From Halomonas sp. 25-S5 (GTDB taxonomy: Bacteria; Pseudomonadota; Gammaproteobacteria; Pseudomonadales; Halomonadaceae): a stretch of DNA of 64,000 bases. The position numbers and the translations under genes were made by a program. Position 1 is the stretch's first letter. Every line of letters begins with the position of its first letter. The notes under the pieces are model-generated. The model searched no databases. It saw nothing but the letters and a program-made list of their open reading frames with translations, and was not told where the DNA came from. This document shows, in pieces, positions 7,630-15,492 of this stretch. Location: contig NZ_JARANV010000014.1 of assembly GCF_029889845.1 (NCBI RefSeq), forward strand, positions 34,415 through 98,414, written 5' to 3'.

Positions 7630-9015
7630 TCACGCTGCCCGGTGCGTGCGCGGCAGCACGACCTCCACCCTGAGCCCGCCGTCCGGGGCGTCGTCGAGTC
7701 GCAGGCGGCCGGCGTGGCGCTGCAGCAGCCGGTCGACGATGGAGAGTCCCAGGCCGGCGCCGGCGCCCGGCCCGGCCCGGTGGAAGCGCTCGAGGACCTC
7801 GAGGCGCTGGTCAGGCGGGATGCCGGTCCCCTGATCGTCGATCGTCAGCGACAGGGCGTGGTCGCCGGCCGCCAGCCCCACCGTGACGGTGCCCCCCTGG
7901 GGGGAGTGCTGCAGAGCATTGCCGGCCAGGTTCTGGATCAGCGTATCGATGGCCCCGGGCTCGACCGACAGCCTCCAGTCGGTGGCCTCGTCGGCCTCCA
8001 GCTGTAACTCGATGCCGCGCTCGGCGGCCAGTGGCGAGAGCTTGGCCAGCGCCTCGCGCACCTCGACCAGCAGGTCGGCGGGCTTGCCGGCCAGCGGCGA
8101 CTCCTCCTCCGGGTCCAGGCGGGCCAGGGCGAGCAGCTGGGTGACCAGGCGAGTGCTCCGGGCCACGCCATCGCGCAGCTTGCCCAGCGCCTCGCGGCGA
8201 TCCGCCGGGTCCTCGGCGGCCAGGGCGTTCTGGGCGTGCAGGTCGAGCACCGCCAGCGGCGTGCGCAGCTCGTGGGCGGCGTCGGCGATGAAGCGCTTCT
8301 CGCGCACCCGCAGCGCGCGGATGCGCTCGAGCAGGCGGTTCAGGGCGCCGGCGATGGTCTCCAGCTCCCGCGGCAGCGGGTGGAGGATCAAGGGCTGCAG
8401 GGTGTGGGGATCGCGACGGCGGATCTGTTCGGCCATCCGCGACAGCGGCCGCAGCCCCCAGCCGGTCGCCCACCACAGCAGGAAGGCCAGCACCGGCAGC
8501 CCCAGCAGGTCTGGCATCAGGGTGCGCAGGGCGATCAGTGTCACCAGCTCGCCGCGCACATCGCCGCGCTCCCCCACCACCACGCGCAGCGGGGATCGAG
8601 GCGTGCTCAGCGCATAGACCCGCCAGGTGCGGCCGGCCAGCCGAGTGTCCTCGTAACCCTCGCTCAGTGCTGTGAGTGGTGCCGGCGGGGCGCTGTCCGA
8701 GCGCAGCAGCAACTGGTCGCCTTCCCACAGCTGGAAGGCCAGCTTGCTCTCGTAGCGGTGGCCGGCGATCTGCTGGTCGGCCTGTTCCACGCGCTGCAGG
8801 GAGGCTTTCAGGCTTTCCAGCAGGGCCTCGCGCTGCTCGCTCGCCAGCGGAGCGCGCATCAGGCCCTCGAGCAGGCGGGCATTCTGGGCCAGCTTGGCAT
8901 CGAACAGCTCCTCCACCTCGTGGGCGGCATCGCGGTAGCTGGTCAGGCCGATGACCAGCATGCTCAGGCCGAAGACCAGCAGCACCACGCCGAGGGTGCG
9001 GCGACGGATCGACAT
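7630..9015 (-). CDS. Sensor histidine kinase, PmrB/QseC-like
   Basis: A 461-residue inner-membrane kinase. A helix at residues 8-26, a periplasmic domain of ~135 residues and a second helix (~165-185) lead to a HAMP segment (RPLSRMAEQIRR). The HisKA domain has H248 in DAAHELRTPLAVL. The HATPase domain has the N-box around NLAGNALQHSP, and G-boxes DDQGTGIP and GAGLGLSIV. Its start codon shares one base with the stop of the response regulator (TGATG). Placement next to eptA supports a PmrB-like role sensing cationic peptides or metals, although the periplasmic domain does not show a clear ExxE iron motif. Confidence 0.85.
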   Translation of the reverse strand: MSIRRRTLGVVLLVFGLSMLVIGLTSYRDAAHEVEELFDAKLAQNARLLEGLMRAPLASEQREALLESLKASLQRVEQADQQIAGHRYESKLAFQLWEGDQLLLRSDSAPPAPLTALSEGYEDTRLAGRTWRVYALSTPRSPLRVVVGERGDVRGELVTLIALRTLMPDLLGLPVLAFLLWWATGWGLRPLSRMAEQIRRRDPHTLQPLILHPLPRELETIAGALNRLLERIRALRVREKRFIADAAHELRTPLAVLDLHAQNALAAEDPADRREALGKLRDGVARSTRLVTQLLALARLDPEEESPLAGKPADLLVEVREALAKLSPLAAERGIELQLEADEATDWRLSVEPGAIDTLIQNLAGNALQHSPQGGTVTVGLAAGDHALSLTIDDQGTGIPPDQRLEVLERFHRAGPGAGAGLGLSIVDRLLQRHAGRLRLDDAPDGGLRVEVVLPRTHRAA

Positions 9016-9695
9016 CAGCCCGTCCTGTCCGGCGCGGGGCTGTCGAGCACATAGCCGATGCCGCGCAGGGTACGAATCAGCTCGGGGAAGAACTTGCGCC
9101 GCAGGTGGTGCACATGCACCTCGATGGCGTTGCTCTCCACCTCTTCTTCCCAGCCATAGACCAGCCGGGTCAGGGTGTCGCGAGTGAATACCCGGCCGGG
9201 GTGGGCGAGGAACTCCTGGAGCAGGGTGAACTCGCGCCGCGACAGCGACACCGGCTCGCCGTGGTAGCTGACGCTGTGGGTGGCGGGATCGAGGCGGATG
9301 CCGCGGGCCTCCAGCACGCTGCTGGCCTGCCGCTGGCTGCGGCGCAGCAGGGCCCGCAGGCGGGCCTTCAGCTCCGCGACCTGGAAGGGCTTGACCAGGT
9401 AGTCGTCAGCACCGGCATCCAGGCCGGCGATGCGGTCGTCGATGCCGTCCCGGGCGGTCAGCACCAGCACCGGCACGCGGTTGCCCCGGCGGCGTGTCGC
9501 CTCCAGCACCTGCATGCCGTCGAGCCCGGGAAGGCCCAGATCGAGGATCACCGCATCGAAGGGCTCGTTGCTCTCGAGGGCAGCCAAGGCCTGCCGGCCA
9601 TCGGTCAACAGGTCCACGGTGTAGTGTTCCGGCTTGAGCGCCAGGCGGATGCCCGCCGCCAGGCTGGGGTCGTCCTCTACCAGCAGGATGCGCAT
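9015..9695 (-). CDS. OmpR-family response regulator, PmrA/QseB-like
   Basis: A 226-residue two-domain regulator. The receiver domain has the acidic pair EDD (7-9), the phospho-acceptor D52 in VILDLGLPGLDG, and the conserved Lys in DDYLVKPF. The C-terminal winged helix carries LSRREFTLLQEFLAHPGRVFTRDTL and the recognition helix SNAIEVHVHHLRRKF. It is translationally coupled to the kinase downstream. Closest functional relatives are PmrA and QseB, which bind direct TTAA repeats; two such sites exist in the window, one ahead of PAP2-eptA and one ahead of the hemolysin-family operon. Confidence 0.88.
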   Translation of the reverse strand: MRILLVEDDPSLAAGIRLALKPEHYTVDLLTDGRQALAALESNEPFDAVILDLGLPGLDGMQVLEATRRRGNRVPVLVLTARDGIDDRIAGLDAGADDYLVKPFQVAELKARLRALLRRSQRQASSVLEARGIRLDPATHSVSYHGEPVSLSRREFTLLQEFLAHPGRVFTRDTLTRLVYGWEEEVESNAIEVHVHHLRRKFFPELIRTLRGIGYVLDSPAPDRTG

Positions 9696-9717
9696 GGGGT
9701 GGGGGTCACTCCTCCAA

Positions 9718-9735
9718 GGGGCCGATAGTGGCCCC
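9718..9735 (-). terminator. Hairpin between the SDR gene and the response-regulator gene
   Basis: GGGGCC (9718-9723) and GGCCCC (9730-9735) form a perfect six-base stem with loop GATAGT. No U-run follows on the minus strand. It may partly end transcription from the upstream cassette or attenuate it, leaving some read-through into the two-component genes. Confidence 0.35.
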
Positions 9736-9813
9736 GTTCATGCCGATGGTCGCCTCACCCGCAGAGCCTGTCGAGCCCCACGAGGCGAGCGCGCCTGCTG
9801 CGGCCGTGGCCGA

Positions 9814-10686
9814 TCATGGCAGATGTCGCGTCTCGCTTGCGTCGGGGCCAGTCTCGCCTGCCGGGGCAAGGAAGCGGCGGATCACCGGCAGCTGGCGCAG
9901 CAGGGCCTGGTCGACCAGGCGCGGCAGCAGGCTGTTGAGGCGGGTGAAGAGCTGCTCGGGGCCACCCAGCTGGGTTTCCTCGCGGCCATGCTCGATGGCG
10001 CGGCGTACCGCCGAGGCGACCCGCGCCGGGGTGTCCATGGCGTTGCCGAGCGCCTGGTTCATCGCCTCCACCTCGGGTGCGTTCATGGCGGTACGGGTGG
10101 CCCGGGGGGAGACATGCAGCACCCGCACGCGGGTATCGGCGAGCTCCCGGCGCAGGGCCTGGCTGAAGCCGCGCAGGGCGAACTTGGTAGCGCAGTATCC
10201 GACCTGCCCAGGGTAGCCGATGGTGCCGAAGGTCGAGCCCAGGTTGACCACCCAGCCGTGCTCGGCGGCGAGCAGCTGCGGCAGCAGCGCCCGGGTCAGC
10301 TGCAGGGTGGCAGTGAGGTTGAGGGTGACCAGCGCCTCGATCTCCTCGTCGCTGCAGGACTCGAACAGCCCCACGCGGTTCACCCCGGCGGCGTTGACCA
10401 GCATGTTGCAACCGGCCTCGCGGCTTGCCATCACCAGCCGGTTACGGTCCTCGGCGCGGGTCAGGTCGGCGGTCATGGCCGTCACCTGGCCCGGATGGCG
10501 CGCGACCAGGGCCTCGAGGGCCTCGTCGCGGCGCCCGGTGATCAGCAGCCGTGCCCCGGCGGCGGTGAGCTCGTCGACCAGCGCCTGGCCGATGCCGCCG
10601 CTGGCGCCGGTGATCAGGATCCGCTGGGCGGGCCAGCCCCCCTCGGGCAGGCTGACGCGGCGAAACACCCTGTCAGACCAGCGCAT
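9814..10686 (-). CDS. Short-chain dehydrogenase/reductase
   Basis: A classical SDR of 290 residues that should reduce or oxidise a carbonyl or alcohol using NAD(P)H. The cofactor motif TGASGGIG sits at residues 25-32, NAAG near 100, and the catalytic Ser/Tyr/Lys set is STFGT...YCATKFALRG (YxxxK present). The ATG at 10686 has GGGAGC upstream and overlaps the end of the preceding gene by 14 bases, showing translational coupling. As the last gene of the four-gene cassette it probably acts on a product of the acyl ligase or diiron protein. Confidence 0.85.
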   Translation of the reverse strand: MRWSDRVFRRVSLPEGGWPAQRILITGASGGIGQALVDELTAAGARLLITGRRDEALEALVARHPGQVTAMTADLTRAEDRNRLVMASREAGCNMLVNAAGVNRVGLFESCSDEEIEALVTLNLTATLQLTRALLPQLLAAEHGWVVNLGSTFGTIGYPGQVGYCATKFALRGFSQALRRELADTRVRVLHVSPRATRTAMNAPEVEAMNQALGNAMDTPARVASAVRRAIEHGREETQLGGPEQLFTRLNSLLPRLVDQALLRQLPVIRRFLAPAGETGPDASETRHLP

Positions 10687-11365
10687 CGGAGAGCTCCCGA
10701 GTGGCGCTGCCACCGTCGCAGCGGGCCACGATGCTGCGGAACATGGCGCCATAGAGCCGATAGACCATCCGTGCGGTGTCGATCACCGCCGCCAGGTCGT
10801 CGCCCTCCAGGCGGTTCACCAGCCCCTCGAAGAAGGCCAGGTGGCCGATGTCCAGGCTGCCGTGGGAAGTCAGGTAGCGTACCGCGTCGTCCGGCAGCCC
10901 GAGGCTCGCCTGGAGTCCCTCGGCGGCCTGGGTGGCCAGCGCCGTGCTGGTGCCCTCGAGCACCTGCACCATGCCGAAGAAACCCACCGGGTTGCCGTGT
11001 TCGATCACGTCGCGGACATGCGAGACCATCAGCCGCGTGGCGGGGTCGGGCTCGGCGGCGGCCGCCGCTTCGGGATCGCCACCGGTGGCGCGGATGTCAT
11101 CGAGGATCCATTGCTCGTGGCCATGCTCCTCCTCGATGTACTCCACCAGGGCGCTGCGCAGCCAGCCGAGGCGGTCGGGCAGGCGCGCCCCGCAGGCCAT
11201 CATCAGTGGCACCGTGAAGCGCACATGGTGGTAGGCCTGGCCGAGGAAGGCCAGGTACTCGTCGCGGCTCACCTCGCCGCTCAGGGCGCGGGTCAGCATC
11301 GGCGCGGCCAGCAGCCAGTCGCGCTCGGCGTGGGTGGCGGCCTGGAGTTGCTGATAGGGGGTCAT
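10673..11365 (-). CDS. Heme-oxygenase-like diiron protein (TenA/PqqC fold, HDO type)
   Basis: A 230-residue all-helical protein with the metal-ligand pattern of heme-oxygenase-like diiron oxidases. It has EEEHGHEQW (Glu80 and His83), VLEGTS (Glu137) and HGSLDIGHLAFFE (His168, Asp172, His175). Known members, including UndA and BesC, use O2 to cleave or oxidise fatty or amino acids. TenA thiaminase has the same fold but a catalytic Cys and no such ligand set. The gene begins three bases after the ligase stop and overlaps the SDR gene. The substrate is likely an activated or free fatty acid, but this is inferred from the neighbours. Confidence 0.75.
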   Translation of the reverse strand: MTPYQQLQAATHAERDWLLAAPMLTRALSGEVSRDEYLAFLGQAYHHVRFTVPLMMACGARLPDRLGWLRSALVEYIEEEHGHEQWILDDIRATGGDPEAAAAAEPDPATRLMVSHVRDVIEHGNPVGFFGMVQVLEGTSTALATQAAEGLQASLGLPDDAVRYLTSHGSLDIGHLAFFEGLVNRLEGDDLAAVIDTARMVYRLYGAMFRSIVARCDGGSATRELSDALV

Positions 11366-11368
11366 GGG

Positions 11369-12838
11369 TCACTCCTCCGTGGGAAGGGGGTTGTCGGTGG
11401 CGGCAGTGGGCGGCGCCAGCAACCAGTCGCGGTAGCGTTCATGGATGGCGTCGCGGCGCAGGCGGCCGTTGCCCGTCAGCTGCTGGTTCTGCAGGGTGAA
11501 GGGCGTGGCGCGGCGCCACGCCTGCACCCGGGCATAGTCGGGAAGGCCGGCATTGGCGGCGGCGATCGCCGTGGCCAACCGGGCATCGTCGAGCCCAGGT
11601 GCGGCGGGCACGACCAGCGCCCGATTAGCGGGCAGGGCCTCGCCGAAGACCAGCGCCTGGGCGATGGCGTCCTGGGCGCAGAGTTCGCCCTCGACCCACT
11701 GGGGGTCGACGTTGCGGCCGTAGGCGGTGATGAAGACCTCCCGGCGGCGGCCGTCGAGCGCCAGGGCCTCGCCCTGCCAGTGGCCCAGGTCGCCGCTTTG
11801 GTGCCAGTCGCCGGCGGCCGGCTCGCCCAGGTAGCCGAGCATGGTGGCCCCTCGGACCTGCACCTCGCCGCTATCGTCGAGGCGTACCTCGGCATGGGGC
11901 AGCGGTCGGCCCACGCCACGGGTGGCCTCGCCGGGACGGTTGAGGCAGACCACCGAGGCGCATTCCGAGAGCCCATAGCCCTCGAAGACCGGCCAGCCGC
12001 CGGCCTGCGCCTTGGCGAGCAGCGCCGCCGCCACCCGGGCGCCGCCCAAGGCGACGAAGCGCAGGCTGTCCGGGGCCTCGGGGCTGGCCGCCACCAGGGC
12101 CTGGAGCAGCTGGGGCACCAGGATCAGGCTGTGGGGGCGGAAGGCCTCGATGGCCGCCAGGGCCCGGCGGGGATCGAAGCCACTGGCGCCCTGCCAGCCC
12201 AGTTCGGCGACCGGGGGCAGGCAGGCGGTGGCGCCCAGCCACAGCGGGACGTAGAGGCCGCCGATGTTCTCGAGCAGGGTCGCCAGCGGCAGCATCGCCA
12301 GGTGGCGTTCGATACCGAGCGGTTCGACCACGGCGGCGAGGCTCTCGGCCACCGTCAGCGGGGCGCGGCCGTCGAGGCAGACGCCCTTGGGGGTGCCGCT
12401 GGTCCCGGAGGTGAAGGTGATGCGGGTGGTCCCGGCATGCAGGGCCGGGGGCGATGCCACCCGCCGGGTGGCGATGGCCGGGTCCGGCGTGGCACAGAAG
12501 CCGAGCGCCTCGCCGCCAGGGCCGAGCCAGGCGTCCAGGCCGGCGCTCGCCACCAGGTGACGACGCTGGGCGTCGCTGAAGAAGGCGGGCACCGGCACCG
12601 CGACCCGCGCGTCCCGCAGCAGGGCCAGGTCCCACAGCGCCCACTCCAGGCCGTTGTCCAGCGCCAGCGCCACCCGGCGGGCGCCGCTTTGGGCGAGGCG
12701 TCGACAGCGGTCATCCAGGGCGGCGGCCAGCTCGCCGTAGCTCAGCCGGCGGTGGCCGTCGTCCAGGGCCGGTCGCTCGGGGCGCTCGGCGGCGTGGCGG
12801 GCCAGCCGTGCGAGGAAAGCCTCAGCGCAGCGGGACAT
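11369..12838 (-). CDS. AMP-dependent acyl ligase (ANL superfamily) with altered catalytic lysine motif
   Basis: A 489-residue adenylate-forming enzyme. It has the phosphate-binding loop TFTSGTSGTPKG, the YGLSE motif, the SGDLG hinge, and a C-terminal RRREVFITAYGRNVDPQ hinge segment. The usual Gly-Lys at the end of the C-terminal domain, which supplies the adenylation lysine, is replaced by Gly-Arg in LTGNGRLRRDA. Such enzymes may rely on only part of the two-step reaction. The ATG at 12838 follows AGGAGG by six bases and overlaps the previous gene. In this cassette it presumably activates a fatty acid. Confidence 0.8.
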   Translation of the reverse strand: MSRCAEAFLARLARHAAERPERPALDDGHRRLSYGELAAALDDRCRRLAQSGARRVALALDNGLEWALWDLALLRDARVAVPVPAFFSDAQRRHLVASAGLDAWLGPGGEALGFCATPDPAIATRRVASPPALHAGTTRITFTSGTSGTPKGVCLDGRAPLTVAESLAAVVEPLGIERHLAMLPLATLLENIGGLYVPLWLGATACLPPVAELGWQGASGFDPRRALAAIEAFRPHSLILVPQLLQALVAASPEAPDSLRFVALGGARVAAALLAKAQAGGWPVFEGYGLSECASVVCLNRPGEATRGVGRPLPHAEVRLDDSGEVQVRGATMLGYLGEPAAGDWHQSGDLGHWQGEALALDGRRREVFITAYGRNVDPQWVEGELCAQDAIAQALVFGEALPANRALVVPAAPGLDDARLATAIAAANAGLPDYARVQAWRRATPFTLQNQQLTGNGRLRRDAIHERYRDWLLAPPTAATDNPLPTEE

Positions 12839-13511
12839 GGCCGGCCTCCTGTGTGCGCCTCGGGTCAAGCAGGCGGCGCTCGGTGAGTACGCCGTGGGCC
12901 AGGCGCAGGTCGCCGGCCATGACCCGGGGATGGTGCTCGTAGTAGCGGCCCCAGCATGCCTGCTCCTCGCCCAGCCGCGCCGGGTCGGCGAGCTGGAGGG
13001 GATGCAGCTCGATGCCCAGCCGCTGGATGCCGTTGGCCACCGTCGGGGTCGCGGTGAACATCACCCAGTCGAGCCCCTCGGCGACCAGTTGGTCGATCAG
13101 CTGCACGAAGAGGCGACGCTGCAGGCCGCGGCGCAGGCTCGCCAGGTTGCCGATCTCGGCGATCGCCTCGCGGGCTACCGGACGGCCGAGGCGCCGCGAG
13201 AGGAAATGCTCGGCGGAACTGTCCAGGTAATGCTCCTGGAAAAGCGACCCCTCGCTGGCCAGGCCCACGCCGATCGCCGCCAACGGGATCCGCCCCTGCC
13301 AGAGCCCAAAGAGGCGCGGCAGGAAGTGGGTGATGCGGGCGCCATGTTCGATGGCGAAGCAGCGGCGCACCAGGCGTTCCAGGCGGCGGCGTTCATGCCA
13401 CCCGCCGCCCTCCCGCCACTCGAGCGGGGGCGCGCCGGCCATGACGGCCGGCAGGGCCGCCGGGGGCGGTCGACAGGGGGCGGGGGAGTGAACGGGATCG
13501 GGGGGTGGCAT
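12822..13511 (-). CDS. Thermostable-hemolysin (delta-VPH) family protein
   Basis: A 229-residue protein with the family pattern: ARITHFLPRLFGLW, AAIGVGLA, LFQEHYLDSSAEHFLSRR, the block EIGNLAS, VMFTATPTVANGIQRLGI, and CWGRYYEHHPRVMAGDL near the end. The family was named after a Vibrio hemolysin, but the layout (large acidic and basic patches, EIGNLA, TaT motif) resembles GNAT/acyl-homoserine-lactone-synthase-like acyltransferases, so haemolysis may be incidental. GGAG lies seven bases upstream of the ATG, and a PmrA-like box is ~45 bases upstream. It is the first gene of the four-gene cassette. Confidence 0.75.
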   Translation of the reverse strand: MPPPDPVHSPAPCRPPPAALPAVMAGAPPLEWREGGGWHERRRLERLVRRCFAIEHGARITHFLPRLFGLWQGRIPLAAIGVGLASEGSLFQEHYLDSSAEHFLSRRLGRPVAREAIAEIGNLASLRRGLQRRLFVQLIDQLVAEGLDWVMFTATPTVANGIQRLGIELHPLQLADPARLGEEQACWGRYYEHHPRVMAGDLRLAHGVLTERRLLDPRRTQEAGHVPLR

Positions 13512-13530
13512 CGGGGCGTCTCCATGACGT

Positions 13531-13572
13531 TTCCCCGATACTCTGGCCCCGGCAACTTAACGCCTGCTTAAG
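13531..13572 (-). promoter_or_regulatory. PmrA-box-like promoter of the hemolysin-family operon
   Basis: CTTAAC (13556-13561), five bases GCCTG, then CTTAAG (13567-13572) on the plus strand match YTTAAK-N5-YTTAAK at 11 of 12 positions. On the minus strand GGCGTTAAG is followed by a GC-rich spacer and a possible -10 near GAGTATC, then GGAG and the ATG at 13511. The spacer also resembles the copy ahead of PAP2-eptA, which argues that one regulator serves both units. Confidence 0.65.
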
Positions 13573-13600
13573 GGAACGGCAGACTCCTCGGCCCCGCCGC

Positions 13601-13900
13601 TCAGGCGCGGATATAGGCCCAGCCCTCGGCTTGCCGCTCGGCCAGGGTGACAACCGCCGCTTCGACCTCCGCGAGGCCTGCGCTGTTGTCGAGCCCCTGA
13701 GCGGCCAGGGAGTTGCGGCACAGCCGCAGCAGGGGGTCGGTCTCGTCGGGGGTCGCCAGGGCCGCGGCCACCGCCCCCGCGTTGGCCAGGATCAGCACCT
13801 CGGCATCGGGACGGGCCTTGCCCAGGTTGCGGGCGTTGCGCCGAGCCCGGGCGAGGGCCTCGGCGGTGGGGGCATGCAGCAGGACGCGCAGCGCGGCCAT
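13601..13900 (-). CDS. DsrE-like small protein
   Basis: A 99-residue protein with the alternating beta-alpha layout of DsrE/DsrF-like proteins: ALRVLLHAPT, an Arg-rich helix ARARRNARNL, the strand EVLILANAGAV, and a Cys in LLRLCRNSLAAQGL. DsrE-family members often carry sulfur on such a Cys, though many are of unknown role. AGGAGG precedes the ATG. It lies 60 bases downstream of the ABC ATPase on the same strand, so it is likely the last gene of a sulfonate/taurine-type uptake operon, where a sulfur-handling role would fit. Function is inferred. Confidence 0.6.
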   Translation of the reverse strand: MAALRVLLHAPTAEALARARRNARNLGKARPDAEVLILANAGAVAAALATPDETDPLLRLCRNSLAAQGLDNSAGLAEVEAAVVTLAERQAEGWAYIRA

Positions 13901-13960
13901 GGGGCCTCCTGGTTTTCGGGGGGTGAGGGCGGCGGATGTCGGGAGTGAGGGGGCGGGACG

Positions 13961-14740
13961 TCAGTGGGCGCCCCCGATATGGCGCTCGACGGCTTGCAGG
14001 CAGTCGGCGAAGCCCGGGTGATCGCGGCGGTCGTCCAGCGGCAACGGGATATCGAGGGTTTCTACCACGCCTGCCGGCTGGGCCGCTGCCTGGCCACCCA
14101 GCACCATCACCCGGTCGGCGAGCAGCACGGCCTCCTCGATGTCGTGGGTGACGAAGACGATGGCGGCCTCGGTTCGGCGGCGCAGGTCGACCAGCTCCTG
14201 CTGGAGGCGGCGCCGGGTGATGGCGTCCAGCGCCGAGAAGGGTTCGTCCATGAATAGCACCCGCGGGCGCACGGCCAGGGCCCGGGCGATGCCCACCCGC
14301 TGCTGCTGGCCGCCCGACAGGGTATGCGGCCAGCGCTCGGCGAGCTCCTCCAGCCCCACCAGCGCCAGGGGCTCCAGCGCCCGCCGGCGTCGCTCGGCCC
14401 GGGAGAGGGCCAGCCCCTCCAGGCCCAGTTCCACGTTGGCGCGCACGCGACGCCAGGGGAAGAGCCGCGGTGACTGGAAGACCATCGACCAGGCCCGGGT
14501 GTCGCGGGCCCGGCCCTCGGGAATCTCGACCGTGCCTCCTTGGGGGGCGAGCAGGCCGGCCAGGGCGCGCAGCAGGGTCGACTTGCCGACCCCCGAGGCG
14601 CCCACCACGGCGACGAACTCCCGGGGATGCAGGTCCAGGTCGACGCCGGCGAGCACCGAGGTGGCGTCGAAGCCCAGCCGGAGGCCTCGCGCGCGAAGCA
14701 CCGGGGGCAGGGTCGTCTGGGAAGCGGTCATGGCTGCCAC
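13961..14740 (-). CDS. ABC transporter ATPase, nitrate/sulfonate/taurine type
   Basis: A 259-residue ATPase with Walker A GASGVGKST, Q-loop FQSPRLFPW, signature LSGGQQQRVGIARAL, Walker B VLFMDEPFSALD and the switch His in VTHDIEEAV. The FPWRRVRANVELGL segment after the Q-loop is typical of SsuB/TauB proteins. It powers import with the permease and binding protein encoded just upstream; its start overlaps the permease stop by 13 bases. The substrate (sulfonate, taurine, nitrate or another oxoanion) cannot be fixed from the ATPase. Confidence 0.85.
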   Translation of the reverse strand: MAAMTASQTTLPPVLRARGLRLGFDATSVLAGVDLDLHPREFVAVVGASGVGKSTLLRALAGLLAPQGGTVEIPEGRARDTRAWSMVFQSPRLFPWRRVRANVELGLEGLALSRAERRRRALEPLALVGLEELAERWPHTLSGGQQQRVGIARALAVRPRVLFMDEPFSALDAITRRRLQQELVDLRRRTEAAIVFVTHDIEEAVLLADRVMVLGGQAAAQPAGVVETLDIPLPLDDRRDHPGFADCLQAVERHIGGAH

Positions 14741-15492
14741 CTGAGCAACCGGCGCTGCAGCGTCATGAACAGGAAGTCGAAGGCCGCATAGAGCCCGGCG
14801 ATGGTCAGCATGTAGACCACCACGATGTCGGTGGCGAGCAGGCTGGAGGCCTCCATCATGCGCTGGCCGATGCCCGGAATGCCGAACAGCTCGGCGGCCA
14901 CCACCGTCATCCAGCCCTGGCCCAGGCCGGCACGCAGCCCGCCCAGGATACCCGGGGCCGCTGCCGGCAGGCTGACCTTGGTCAGCCGCGCCAGGAAGCC
15001 GCCCTGGCCGAAGGCCCGGGCGACCTCGTCATAGCCCGGGTCCACCGAGCGCACCGCGCTGACGCTGGCGAAGTAGTTGATCCAGAACACGCCGATGCTG
15101 ATTATGAACGCCGCCGCCGAGGGGTTGATGCCGAACCAGATGATGGCGAAGGGGATCCAGGCCAGCGGCGGAATGGGGCGCAGCAGCCGGGCCAGCCAGG
15201 CGTGCAGGGCATCGAACACGGGCAGCATCGCCGCCGACACGCCCACGGTGATGCCCAGCAGCGAGCCCAGCAGCAGGCCCACGCTGTAGTGGGCGAGGCT
15301 CGCCGTCACCACCTCGAGCCAGATGCCGTCGGCGATCTCGGCGGCCAGGACGCCGGGAATCGTCGAGGGCAGCGGCACCAGGCTGCCGGGCAGCAGGCCG
15401 CTGCGCAGGGCCAGTTCCCAGAGCAGCAGGAAGGCGGCCAGGCCCAGGGCGCCGAGCAGGCTGCGGCGATAGCGCGACAGGACCGGTGTCAT
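14728..15492 (-). CDS. ABC transporter permease, SsuC/TauC type
   Basis: A 254-residue inner-membrane protein with about six helices. The binding-protein-dependent permease signature, the EAA-type loop, occurs at ARAFGQGGFLARLTKVSLPAAAPGILGGLRAGLGQGW. The N-terminal SLLGALGLAAFLLLWELA and central PLAWIPFAIIWFGINPSAAAFII are typical of the nitrate/sulfonate/taurine group. Its start overlaps the stop of the binding-protein gene by four bases, so the three ABC genes form one operon. It presumably forms a homodimeric channel with the ATPase. Confidence 0.85.
   Translation of the reverse strand: MTPVLSRYRRSLLGALGLAAFLLLWELALRSGLLPGSLVPLPSTIPGVLAAEIADGIWLEVVTASLAHYSVGLLLGSLLGITVGVSAAMLPVFDALHAWLARLLRPIPPLAWIPFAIIWFGINPSAAAFIISIGVFWINYFASVSAVRSVDPGYDEVARAFGQGGFLARLTKVSLPAAAPGILGGLRAGLGQGWMTVVAAELFGIPGIGQRMMEASSLLATDIVVVYMLTIAGLYAAFDFLFMTLQRRLLRWQP

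Noticed and set aside
10220..12886. An 888-codon plus-strand frame opposite the acyl ligase, HDO and SDR genes
   Set aside because: The minus-strand genes have clear motifs, ribosome sites and overlaps; the plus frame has no domain.
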